Source: Aspidapion aeneum (lineage: Eukaryota > Arthropoda > Insecta > Coleoptera > Brentidae). From it: a stretch of DNA of 64,000 nt. The DNA is taken from NCBI GenBank assembly GCA_963576565.1, contig OY755047.1:20777171-20841170 (forward strand), given 5' to 3'. The notes below the pieces were generated by a model. That model saw nothing but the letters and a program-made list of their open reading frames with translations. It was not told the DNA's origin and ran no database searches. Shown here piece by piece: positions 22,693 to 33,427 of the stretch. The position numbers and the translations under genes were made by a program. Positions within the stretch are counted from its first letter, which is position 1; every line of letters starts with the position of its first letter.

Positions 22693-23821
22693 TTTTTTAA
22701 TGTTTAAAAAACAAAACATTTATTAGCTTCATATATCTTAAATTCAACGTTAGAAATGAGATCTAGGAAAAACAATATAAAAATAACCATATATTGATGG
22801 TATTATTTTTAATGTTAATAGAATTATAGTTTTTTAAAAATTGGTTTCTATTAAGAAATATATTTTTGGTAATGCTTTTACATGAAATTTTCGTTAGGAA
22901 TATCAACATGTTTTTTTAATGTCAAAACTTGACTTAATTTTAACACAAATTTGTGCTAGAAAAAAAACATTTTTTTTTCAACATTTATTTAACGTTTTTT
23001 ACGATTTTGTGCTCAGTGGGTTACCTTTCGTTTGATACCACACAAGCCATGTTTTGACTTGATCTCAAATTTTTGAAATCTACCCTCATCCTTAAAAAAA
23101 AACTAAAATGTATTTTTTTTAACTCCAAACTCAATTACCTTTCGTTTGATATCACACACGCCATATTTTCACATAAACTCTAATTTTTGAAATCTACCCC
23201 CACCCTTTTATTTGGCTTGTATTCAGTGGATTTTGTTCATTTTTAAATGGGACCATCTCGACCCAAGACCCAGCCTAGGTACCAAATTCCATTGAAATCG
23301 GGCAAGCGGTTTTTGAGTTATGCGCGTTGGTCGTTACAGACAAACAGACATACAGACAGACAGACGGCGCGACCAAAAAGTTTCAAAATTATCTGAAACG
23401 CACTACACACCGAACTACTGACCTACCCCAAATCAAAACAAACTCATACGTATGCACTAAGGATAGAATCGGTGACACGTAGGAAGGGCAACGAACGATT
23501 TCGCACGATGAATATGGCCGACGTCAACAAAAACAAACATTCCTCCTGCCCCCGCGCGAGAACAGCCACCCATACACTGCTGAAAAACGGGTAAAATTGA
23601 AATCTTGTCCCGCGCGGTGCTGCCGGCTTGTAATTATGTACGCTAAAAAGGTTTACCCAATTAATCGCCTTTTGTTAACCACAGACTAAAAAAAAGAACA
23701 AGATATGTCGTAAGGGAAGATTTAACTTTTTTAAAATAAATCAATTAAAAATAATGTTTGTTGTCTACTTTTGGGAGGGCACTGCCCCGTTGCCCTCCCT
23801 GTAGCAGCCGCCACTGCAGTG

Positions 23822-23881
23822 TAGAGGCCCTCGATACATTTGACAATTGTAAACAATTGTCAAATGTATCGAGGACCTCTA
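23822..23881. repeat. 60-bp palindrome with 2-base centre
   Basis: Arms 23822-23850 and 23853-23881 are complementary except for one dinucleotide (CC versus GA), around TTGACAATTGT-AA-ACAATTGTCAA. It lies a few bases outside the hAT right end. Confidence 0.9.
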
Positions 23882-24204
23882 GTACAGACTACCAAGCATT
23901 TCAATGCGAAATACGGAATGGGACAACTGGGCGCCGCCAACTCGGCGCCGCCAACTGGGCGCCGCCAACTCGGCGCCGCCAACTGGGCGCCGGGCCAACT
24001 CGGCGCCGGGCCAACTCGGCGCCGCCAACTGGGCGCCGGCCAACTCGGCGCCGGACTAAAAATTTTTTTTTGGATAAAATGTGTGGATGAAAAATAAAAT
24101 ATATTATTTATATAATAACATCTTAAAAAAATCCTTTACGCAATTTTTTACAAGCTTTTATATTTAGCTTCAGATATTCTGTCTAGCTAACTATCTATCA
24201 AATC

Positions 24205-25391
24205 TTGTGAAGCGTTTTTGACACACTTCCCATTATCCGATTTGGATGAAATTTGGTACACACGTAGTGGTCCCATGACAATACAACACTAAGAAAAAAA
24301 TATCCTCCCACCCCTACCCCCACCCCTTCTATAGAAAAATGTGTTTTTGACACACTTCCCGTTATCCGATTTAGATGAAATTTGGTATACATATAGTGAT
24401 CCGATGACAATACAATATTAATAAAAAAATATCCTCCCACCCCTACCCCCACCCCCTTTCATAGAAAAATGTTTTTGACACACTTCCCATTATCCGATTT
24501 GGATGAAATTTGGTATTCACATAGTGGTCCGATGACAATACAACATTAAAAAAAAATACCCTCCCACCTCTACCACCACCCCTTCCATAGAAAATGCGTT
24601 TTTGACACCCTTCCCATTATCCGATTTGGATGAAATTTGGTATTCACATAGTGGTCCGATGACAATACAACAAAAAAAAATCCTACCACTCCTACCCCCA
24701 CCCTCATCTATAGAAAAATGCGTTTTTGACACACTTCCCATAATCCGATTTGGATGAAATTTGGTACACACGTAGTGGTCCCATGACAATACAACACTAA
24801 GAAAAATACTCTGCCAATATATGGGCCCCTAAGCTCACACTAGGTACTATAGTTATGTGAGCTAATATAACTAAAAACTGAAATATATTTTATTCAACTC
24901 CACACTAAATTACCTTTTGTTTGATACCACACAAGCCATGTTTTGACTTAAACTCAAATTTTTGAAATCCACCCCCACCCTTAAAAAAACAAAAACTAAA
25001 ATGTATTTTGTTGAACTCCGGACTTAATTACCTTTCGTTTGATATCACACACGCCATATTTTCACTTAAACTCTAATTTTTGAAATATACCCCCACCCTT
25101 TTTTTTAAAATAAATTAAAATGTATTTTGTTTAACTCCAGACTCAATTACCTTTCGTTTGATATCACACACGCCATATTTTCACATAAACTCTAATTTTT
25201 GAAATCTATCCCCACCCTTTTATTTGGTTTGTGTTCGGTGGATTTTGTTCATTTTTAAATGGGACCATCTCGACCCAAGATCCAGCCCAGGTACCAAATT
25301 TCATTAAAATCGGCCAAGCGGTTTTTGAGATATGCGCGTTGGTCGTTACAGACAGACATACAGACACACAGACAGACAGACAGACAGACAT

Positions 25392-25453
<62 letters not shown>

Positions 25454-27560
25454 GGCGCAACAAAAAAGTTTCAAAATCATCTGAAACGCAAAGATATATA
25501 AAAATTTTTGAAATCGGAGCAACTTTTTTTTTCTCGAAAAAATTAGGATCACCATAGCTCACACTACTATAGTATAGTATATGTGTGAGCTAAAATATCC
25601 TCCCACCCCTACCCCCACCCCTTCTATAGAAAAATTTGTTTTTGACACACATCCGTAATCCGATTTAGATGATATTTGGTATACATATAGTGATCCGATG
25701 ACAATACAATATTAAGAAAAAAATATCCTCCCACCTCTACCCCCACCCCCTTTCATAGAAAAATGAGTTTTTGACACACTTCCCATTATCCGGTTTGGAT
25801 GAAATTTGGTATTCACATAGTAGTCCGATGACAATACAACATTAAAAAAAAATTTCCTCCCACCTCTACCACCACCCCTTCCATAGAAAATGCGTTTTTG
25901 ACACCCTTCCCATTATCCGATTTGGATGAAATTTGGTATACATATAGTGATCCGATGACAATACAATATTAAGAAAAAAATATCCTCCCACCTCTATCCC
26001 CACCCCCTTTCATAGAAAAATGAGTTTTTGATACACTTCACATTATCCGATCTGGATCAAATTTGGTATACATATAGTGCATTTTCTATGGAAGGGGGTG
26101 GGGGTAGGGGTCGGAGGATATTTTTTTCTTAATGTTGTATTGTCATGGGACCACTACGTGTGTATCAAATTTCATCCAAATCGGATAATGGGAAGGGTGT
26201 CAAAAACGCATTTTCTATGGAAGGGGGTGGGGGTAGGGGTGGGAGGATATTTTTTTTTAATGTTGTAATGTCATCGGACCACTATGTGAATACCAAATTT
26301 CATCCAAATCGGATAATGGGAAGTGTGTCAAAAACTCATTTTTCTATGAAAGGGGGTGGGGGTAGAGGTGGGAGGATATTTTTTCTTATTATTGTATTGT
26401 CATCGGATCACTATATATATACCAAATTTCATCCAAATCGGATAATGGAAAAGGTGTCAAAAACGCATTTTTCAATAGATGAGGGTGGGGGTAGGAGTGG
26501 TAGGATTTTTTTTTCAATGTTGTATTGTGATCGGATCACTATATGTATACCAAATTTCATCCAAATCGGATAATGGGAAGGATGTCAAAAACGCATTTTC
26601 TATGGAAGGGGTGGGGGTAGGGTGGGAGGATATTTTTTTTTAATGTTGTATTGTCATCGGACTACTATGTGAATACCAAATTTCATCCAAACCGGATAAT
26701 GGGAAGTGTGTCAAAAACTCATTTTTCTATGAAAGGGGGTGGGGGTACAGGTGGGAGGATATTTTTTTCTTAATATTGTATTGTCATCGGATCACTATAT
26801 GTATACCAAATTTCATCTAAATCGGATTACGGATGTGTGTCAAAAACAAATTTTTCTATAGAAGGGGGTGGGGGTAGGGGTGGGAGGATATTTTTTTCAA
26901 ATTGTTGTATTATCGTCGGACCACTATGTGATACCAAATTTTATCCAAATCGGATAACGGGAAGTGTGTCAAAAACACATTTTTCTATAGAAAGGGTGGG
27001 GGTAGGGTGGTAGGATTTTTTTTTCAATGTTGTATTGTCATCGGACCACTATATGTATACCAAATTTCATCCAAATCGGATAATGGGAAGGGTGTCAAAA
27101 ACGCATTTTCTATGGAAGGGGTGGGGGTAGGGTGGGAGGATATTTTTTTTAATGTTGTATTGTCATCGGACCACTATGTGAATACCAAATTTTATCCAAA
27201 CCAGATAATGGGAAGTGTGTCAAAAACTCATTTTTCTATGAAAGGGGGTGGGGGTAGAGGTGGGAGGAAATTTTTTTCTTAATATTGTATTGTCATCGGA
27301 TCACTATATGTATACCAAATTTCATCTAAATCGGATTACGGATGTGTGTCAAAAACAAATTTTTCTATAGAAGGGGGTGGGGGTAGGGGTGGGAGGATAT
27401 TTTTTTCTTATTGTTGTATTATCATCGGACCACTATCTGTATACCAAATTTTATCCAAATCGGATAACAGGAAGTGTGTCAAAAACACATTTTTCTATAG
27501 AATGGGTGGGGGTAGGGTGGGAGGATATTTTTTTCTTAATGTTGTATTGTCATGGGACCA
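24205..27560. repeat. ~127-bp satellite units in inverted arrays
   Basis: Each unit carries TTTTTGACACACTTCCC, CCGATTTGGATGAAATTTGG, a TAGTG(G/A)TCC block, CAATACAA, and a C-rich CCACCCCTACCCCCACCCC stretch. Units read one way from 24205 to about 26075 and the other way from about 26080 to 27560. Confidence 0.9.
24806..25594 (-). mobile_element. Helentron-like hairpin element, copy 3
   Basis: Complete minus-strand copy inserted in a poly-A stretch (poly-T in element orientation) of a satellite unit. The unit is continuous once the element is removed. It has the longest TCTG/CAGA run of the four copies (25350-25452). Confidence 0.85.
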
Positions 27561-28107
27561 CTACGTGTGTAAAAAACGCTTCACAAGATTTGATAGATAG
27601 TTTATTTAGACAAAACATCTGAAGCTAAATAAAAGCTTGTAAAAAATATTGCGTAAAGGATTTTTTAAAGATGTTTTTATATAAATAATATATTTTATTT
27701 TTCATCTACACATTTTATCAAAAAAAAAAAAAATTAGTCCGGCGCCGAGTTGGCCGGCGCCCAGTTGGCGGCGCCGAGTTGGCCCGGCGCCCAGTTGGCC
27801 CGGCGCCCAGTTGGCGGCGCCGAGTTGGCGGCGCCCAGTTGGCGGCGCCGAGTTGGCGGCGCCCAGTTGTCCTAGACCGTGCTAAATATGTTTTAAAATA
27901 CACATTCAGACTTCAGTCGGGTTCATGAATATTTTCGCAAAAATTTCCCTAAATTTGACACATTTTTAATTCGGCGGCGGTTTATTGGCTATAAGAATTG
28001 GAAACGGTACTTTTAACATTTCTGGGAAGGAGGTTGGCTATCGGCCTATTCGGATCCAACGAGCTCGATATAAGTTTAAATATTCCAGTTAAGAGAGAGT
28101 AAATTAA

Positions 28108-28250
28108 GAGAGCATTAAAGAAAATGAAAAACCTGGAAAAGACGGAGTAACGACAGAAATGCTCAAGAACGGTGGTAAAACTGTAGTTAATACTCTCCAT
28201 ATTCTCCTAAACAAAATACTAAAAGAAAAAATAATCCCAAACAACTGGAA
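28108..28250 (+). pseudogene. RTE-like LINE fragment D
   Basis: A short frame reads ALKKMKN-PGKDGVTTEMLKNG and KILKEKIIPNNW. This is the region just before RT motif 1 in RTE-like LINEs. Truncated on both sides, with a small frame interruption. Confidence 0.6.
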
Positions 28251-28256
28251 ATAATC

Positions 28257-28480
28257 CATAAGTGTGTTGCTTTTCTCATTGAACGCAGTATGTTTATTAG
28301 TAATGTTCTAACCTGGTTGTCTTAAATGAAGATGTATATCAAATTTGACCTTTTTTGTGACGTCTATGCAAGATCTACTGCTGCGTTGAGGAGGGAGTGA
28401 TGTACATCGTTAGAATGGAAATTTTTTCACCTTTAAAAATAAGCTTTAAATCCAGACACGGGGGATAAATAATTGTTTAC
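28257..28480. repeat. Dispersed repeat shared with SF1 intron 1
   Basis: Blocks AGTGTGTTGCTT, TTGTCTTAAATGAAGAT and GCAAGATCTACTGCTGC, plus TAAAAATAAG, recur in the same order at about 39535-39745. Non-coding. Confidence 0.7.
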
Positions 28481-29098
28481 TCACTCTCATTATTATTTAT
28501 TGAGTTACAAAAATGAATGTTCAACATTTATGTTTGATTTAAGGATTTCTACAAACACATTTCTTTTTATATCAAAGCGGCTATTTTAAAAAAATATATC
28601 TAGCTTAATAAGTATTTAACTGTATACAATGGGCTTTTAACCAAAAATATTTTTTTGAGAAAAAAATTGTGTTAAGGATAAAAAATACCACAAAAACATA
28701 TAAAAAAAATATATTTTAAAAATTTTCCTTTTTTTTCGTACGCTAATGGAATTTGCACCACTGCCGGCAGAGGGTACTAGGGTACATCGTGTACATTTCT
28801 ATAACGGAAATTGTATCCGCTTGAAAAATGATTTCCAGAAGATTTTTGTCAAAAATTGACTGTTTTCGAGTTATTAGCGAAACACTATCAAAAAGCACGT
28901 ATAGGGAGGGGGAGGTGGTTTTCCATCGTAAAATATTCGGGCGAGTCTTATGTCTATCCATATCAAGTGTGCTTGCATACAAATGAGGCTTTTTAAATTG
29001 TTTTCTTTTTTAACTGGCATTACCTAAACTGACCCAAATTACATGCAACCCCGATTACATCTTCCTTCTATATTTAAAACAAATTAAAAAAAAAATAT
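28481..29098. other. AT-rich spacer
   Basis: No supported gene. Confidence 0.4.
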
Positions 29099-29215
29099 TG
29101 TCAGAAGTGGGATTCGAACCCACGCCCACAATTGTGGACCAGAACGCTCGAAAACCCGCAAAGCAGGCAAGGGAAACCTTGAGTCTGGCGCCTTAGACCG
29201 CTCGGCCATCCTGAC
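29099..29215 (-). tRNA. tRNA-Leu (CAA) with intron
   Basis: The 7-bp acceptor stem GTCAGGA/TTCTGAC, a D-arm with GGCCGAGCGGTC, the anticodon stem CCAGA/TCTGG with loop CTCAAG+T, a long variable arm and a T-arm with GGTTCGAATCCCAC are all present. The anticodon CAA is at 29179-29181. A 33-nt intron (29145-29177) follows position 37, the canonical place and a usual feature of eukaryotic tRNA-Leu-CAA. The discriminator is A. The variable arm and isotype agree, so this is a plausible functional gene. It lies about 1 kb upstream of SF1, on the opposite strand. Confidence 0.93.
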
Positions 29216-30050
29216 ATATTCTAAAAATCGAAACACGCACAAGACGTCGTGTGTGTACGAAATGCCGATCGATAAACGCTTGACATGGTAATGGTTGATC
29301 CACAGACTACCTTTTTACTGCTCTAGTTTTTCGTTGGCTTTGTACATAAAAAAATAAATATAAAAATAAAATATTTTGCTAAAAAATAAAAATGTTTAAA
29401 ATATTTTTGTAACAAAAAACGCAGTAAAGCTTTTTTGTTAAGCCCTCTGGCTTTTTAAAGTTAAATTGCCTAAAAATGGTACTACTAACAAGCAGATAAA
29501 ATTTAAAAAAGAAAAAGTTGGCCTACTTTTTATTTTTCTTTTTATATTATTATATTTCTGTATAAAAATCTACACGGTTTCCCATTATTGAGTTTTTATT
29601 TTTATTTTAATATTTCGCTGCCTTGCTTTGATAGTGGCATAACTGGAAATGATAATTTTCAGGAAACGCTTTTTAAAAATAATGGCAAATATTTTTTTGC
29701 TTTAATTATATCAATCAATAACTTACCCATGCTTGAAATAGAAAATAAGGAAAATTTTGTGGTAAAAATATTTTATGAAAATGATAAGGGTCACGCAAAA
29801 CAGAAAACGCAAAAACGTATTTTTTTTAGTTGTGCCACTGTCAAAGCAAAGCGCAGCGATTTATTGTTATTTTTATCTATATAAACCCAGCATAAAATTT
29901 GCTGTGAAAAACAAAAACCACAAATATCCCAAACCCTGCCAATTTATACAAAAATAAAATAGATTGAACAAAAACGTATGATCTTTTGGTTTTTGTGGCT
30001 AAAAAGCAGGAAAGAAATAAAATAAACTGTGGGCAGGTCATTATGGACGA
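29216..30050. other. Spacer between tRNA-Leu and SF1
   Basis: AT-rich with no recognised element. The frame at 29588-29884 lacks domain features. Confidence 0.4.
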
Positions 30051-30063
30051 AGTGTACGTCGCT

Positions 30064-30121
30064 TGCGCAAATGATGAGTTTTCATCATGTGCGCAGACAA
30101 GTTGAAAGTTATCGCCATCTT
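30064..30121 (+). promoter_or_regulatory. Probable SF1 promoter-proximal region
   Basis: About 110-170 bp before the SF1 start codon lies an imperfect palindrome, TGCGCAAATGATGA / TTCATCATGTGCGCA (30064-30095). A GCCATCTTG site follows at 30113-30121. That string is the reverse complement of the AAGATGGC core bound by YY1/Pho-type factors near starts of housekeeping genes. No TATA box is placed convincingly. Regulatory role is inferred from position only. Confidence 0.4.
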
Positions 30122-30233
30122 GATTTTTGTACATTTGGTTCGCGTGTTTTTGTTGGCGTTTGAGAAGTTTCTGTGCATTTATTAACAATATTAAAACTTA
30201 TTTTGTTTTCCTGTTTAAGAGGAACCTTAGAAA

Positions 30234-30645
30234 ATGGTGTCCCGTCGTAGAAGCCGTTCAAGGGACAGAGATCGAGATCGCGACAGGGATCGTGATCGCC
30301 GCAGCCGACGTAGCAGGGACAGGTCAAGGGATCGCAGAGATAGGGACAGAGACAGGTCTCGAGACAGGGACAGAAGGAGACGAAGTCGTAGTCGTGACAG
30401 GAGCAGGGACAGACGAGATCGTTCCAGAGACCGCAGAGACAGTAGGGACAAAGACCGAACCAGTAGGAGTGACAGAGAAAGAGATAAGGAAGCTAATGAT
30501 AATGCTTCAACTGGTTTTGGTGCACCTGGTACTACAGAGGAGGATGGACAAAAGTTAATTCAGGACACATTGGCAACTTTGGCTGCATCAAGGAACTTTA
30601 CGAATTTACTGCAGAATCAAGGGGAAAATTCCAATCAGTCCACAG
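30234..30645 (+). CDS. SF1: Splicing factor 1, coding exon 1
   Basis: SF1 (branch-point-binding protein) recognises the intron branch point in the nucleus and, with U2AF, commits pre-mRNA to spliceosome assembly. This exon gives residues 1-137 and the first base of codon 138. Residues 3-87 are a low-complexity RS/RD tract (SRSRDRDRDRD type), an extension that also occurs in insect SF1 proteins. Residues 88-138 include GFGAPGTTEEDGQKLI and a predicted helix DTLATLAASRNFTNLL. The start is the first ATG of the open frame, in AGAAAATGG context, preceded by non-coding sequence with stops. The exon ends at CACAG|GTAAAA, and its phase fits exon 2 exactly. Assignment rests on the joined product with exons 2-4, which is very SF1-like. 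The exact start is probable, not proven. Confidence 0.88.
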
Positions 30646-31944
30646 GTAAAATATTGTTTTGGATTTTTTATCATAATAATAGGGTGACCATATGTCCCAA
30701 TAAAGCCAGACAAATCTAGATTTTTGGCCAAAATAAATGTCTAGGCGGCTTTGTCTTTTTGACAACCCAAGAGCTTTATGATTTTCTAGTAATCAAATTT
30801 TTTCATGGCACTTTTTAGTAAAACATTTTATGCAAAATTAAGTTTTTTTAAGGGGTGACATGATCAACTGCTCACAGTAGTTGTACAAAATTTATCTACA
30901 GGACTCCACAGGAACCTACATTACACTACGGGACACAGGAATTACGTATTTTTGTAGGATGATGTACAAAAAGCAGAGAGGACCTTTTTTTATTTTTTGG
31001 TCATAAACGAGAGGTAATCAGCTGAACCAAATTTGTATACTATCTTGTTGATGATTGATGATTCATATGTGAGTGGGCCTTGCAGCCCTTCCACTGTGAC
31101 CACCAGTGGGTCTATTGTGGCTCACTTTTGAGTGGTTTCTCACCACTGTATGCCTAATCCTCCAAAAAGGCCGGCTATAAGTTTGGGTGAGACACTGTTC
31201 AGATCTTCTGAGTCAATTTGAGGTTTACCGAAAGTGTTCTGTTGTAACACTATCTTACAGGACTTTTCTATCAATTCTTGATCATTTAGTGTATTGTAGC
31301 GTCCTGACAATTTCTGTATACCTTATGTGGGCAACTGATCACCTCTCTGTCATAAATTTTTATTTCATAATTATTATTAATAAGGAGGTTTTCTTATATC
31401 AGGTTATTTTGATCCTACATCCTCCTCTAAACAAATATGGTTACCCTAATAATAATGATGTATTTTACATTAAAAAAAATGTTTATGTAGGGTGGCCACC
31501 AGTCATAAAAGTTAATGTTAGTCATAAAAATTTAGGCAAGCATCATAGAAAGTATTTTTTTAAATTTTACATTGTTTATAAAGTTTTAAGGCAGGACTGT
31601 CCAAAATCTTTCTGAAAAAATCACCCAGCTTAATACTGGCCTAAAAATTTCATAATTTTTGAGATAAATTTTTGACATTATATCACAACCTGCATCAGCC
31701 TGTGAAATAAAATTGTCTGATCTGACTTTGTAAGTTAAAATAATCAAATATTTTTCTTAAGAAAAAATTGTAGATGTAGAGCTTTAGTCATAAAAAATAT
31801 TTGGAAAAAGTCATAAAAAATCATAATTTAGAAAAGTTGGTCATAAAATTATAAAAAACATGAGTCTTTAGTCAGTGGTCACCCTATCTAGCCTCTCAAA
31901 ATTTAATGTTTTCAAATAGGTCAATAGTTAAAAATAGTTTTAGT

Positions 31945-32547
31945 TAAAAAATAGTCAGTTTGTTTATGTAGTACATATCTAGAACTGTTGCGGAAAGTGT
32001 TATGGTGTATTGATGCTTTTGTCTTCAGATATTTTTATCATGATATTTTAGGTGTCCCCCTGTTTTATGTGAGGTTAGGAGTTTTTGCTACCTTTAAAAA
32101 CTAAGAAATATTAATTTTATTTATGGGTTGTTTCATATCAAGTCAACAAGAGGTATGTTTATTATTTTTCATACTTATTTATTCTACTCTTCATTCTACC
32201 CATAAAGGAGATGAAAAATCCCAAATTTCAATATAGTATTTTGATTAAAAAATAGTCAGTTTGTTTATGTAGTACATATCTAGAACTGTTGCGGAAAGTG
32301 TTATGGTGTATTGATGCTTTTGTCTTCAGATATTTTTATCATGATATTTTAGGTGTCCCCCTGTTTTATGTGAGGTTAGGAGTTTTTGCTACCTTTAAAA
32401 ACTAAGAAATATTAATTTTATTTATGGGTTGTTTCATATCAAGTCAACAAGAGGTATGTTTATTATTTTTCATACTTATTTATTCTACTCTTCATTCTAC
32501 CCATAAAGGAGATGAAAAATCCCAAATTTCAATATAGTATTTTGATT
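31945..32547. repeat. 301-bp tandem duplication
   Basis: Two head-to-tail copies (31945-32245 and 32246-32547) are almost base-for-base identical, including GTAGTACATATCTAGAACTG and the GGGTTGTTTCATATCAAGTC block. Near-zero divergence suggests a very recent event or an assembly artefact. Confidence 0.92.
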
Positions 32548-33427
32548 AACAGATTTTTTTTAATTAAATGGTAAAAAAAAAACTGCCAATTTGGCTCAAG
32601 GATGTACCTACTAAATAAAATTAAGATATCTCAAGAACTACTTACTCATTTGGAAGGTTGTTTGAGTTTTTTTTAACTTCTGACAAAAGTATTTTTTAAT
32701 TAAACATAAAATCTTTTTTTTTTTAATAAAATAATTTTAACAATAAATGTAGATGGCAAAATAGCTGGAAAAGGATAATTTTTTTTGATAAAATACACAA
32801 AACAGACATTTTATAGAAAAAATAACAGTGTGTTTGGTTCTTACCATTGTTTCCTATACTTAAGTTTAATGAAAAATATAAAATACAAAAAACAGAAAAG
32901 AGTACCAAAAAAATTTTTTTTTTTATAAAAACTTGAATTTATCTTTTTTAAGCTAAGCTAATATGCCCAAATTATTAAATTCATTCAGTTAATTTTTATC
33001 TAGTGTTTGTGTATTTTATCAAAAAAGTGATTTTTTCAGTTCAGAGTTTTTTTAATATTGCAGAAATGCCAATTTTTAGTTCTTACTGTGTGTCTAGATT
33101 TTTTCTCTACAAATCTAGTAGTTTTTTTAGATTTCTGATTTATCTTGAGGCATGTTAAGCCCCCCTTGACCCCTTTTGTCTGCTTAGTTTTTTTTGCATT
33201 AATTAGGTAGTAAGCTGGGGGCTGAGAACCCCACAAAATGACCTTGCTAGTTGCGCCCCTGTGGTCACCGAAGTTTTTTCACTGCAGTTTTTATGCAAAT
33301 TCAGGCTTTTTAGTCACTGTGACACAAGTAACTTTTTTGGTGATAAATATTATGTCAATATTCAGCTTATTTGTTTGTGTTGTCTTCCTTTTATGCTAAA
33401 CACATATAGTCACCCTATTTTATGTGA

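Larger units (their letters stand above)
20931..23020. mobile_element. TIR element, CCCACTAA family, copy 2
   Basis: Starts CCCGACTAAACACAAAAACA and ends TTTTGTGCTCAGTGGG, matching 2413-3730 along most of its length. It is larger because it has received a 56-bp palindromic element (21854-21909) and a whole Helentron-like element (21945-22692). Confidence 0.8.
20806..23402 (-). mobile_element. Helentron-like hairpin element, copy 4, split by insertion
   Basis: A minus-strand copy in two pieces: 20806-20930 (ACTCTGGCAATATATGGGC end plus hairpin) and 23021-23402 (two ~112-bp units, the conserved ATTTGG stretch and a short TCTG run). The break falls inside the conserved ACT(C)AATTACCTTTCG block and is filled by the CCCACTAA element. 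It is truncated at the microsatellite side near 23402. Confidence 0.75.
20733..23816. mobile_element. hAT-type element, heavily interrupted
   Basis: Outer ends CAGTGGCGGCTGGTGA and GTAGCAGCCGCCACTG are inverted. The same CAGTGGCGG tip occurs at 34498-34813 with an 8-bp duplication. The right interior (23404-23800) is the only sizeable host sequence left and is non-coding. Everything else is other transposons inserted into it. Its own flanks match at only 5 of 8 positions, so the pairing of the two ends is likely but not proven. Confidence 0.6.
23921..27872. mobile_element. 3.95-kb foldback with minisatellite and satellite arms
   Basis: A single giant inverted structure. The outer tips are GGACAACTGGGCGCC and its inverse. 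Each tip is a minisatellite of GGCGCCGCCAACTSGGCGCC-type units (23921-24055 and 27735-27872). Inside each lies a matching 150-170-bp block (CTTACGC/AAGCTTTTATATTTAGCTTC versus its inverse), then tandem units of about 125-130 bp in opposite orientations. Polarity switches near 26078. The right half has about 12 units and the left about 9 or 10. A Helentron-like element interrupts the left half (24806-25594). No transposase. Long open frames come from the satellite and are not genes. Confidence 0.85.

Noticed and set aside
24205..27560. Regular direct repeats that might suggest a CRISPR array
   Set aside because: Units are ~127 bp without unique spacers, in a eukaryotic genome; ordinary satellite.
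24198..27622. Gly/Val-rich frames in the 24-27.6 kb satellite
   Set aside because: They repeat with the ~127-bp unit, appear in several frames and strands, and have no start or domain logic.
30227..30451. Leu/Ser/Arg-rich minus-strand frame opposite SF1 exon 1
   Set aside because: Antisense shadow of the RS/RD codons. A second plus-strand frame (30127-30558) is likewise a shadow.
31187..31615. 142-codon plus-strand frame in SF1 intron 1
   Set aside because: AT-rich composition with Tyr/Ile/Phe excess, no domain and no splice phase compatible with SF1.
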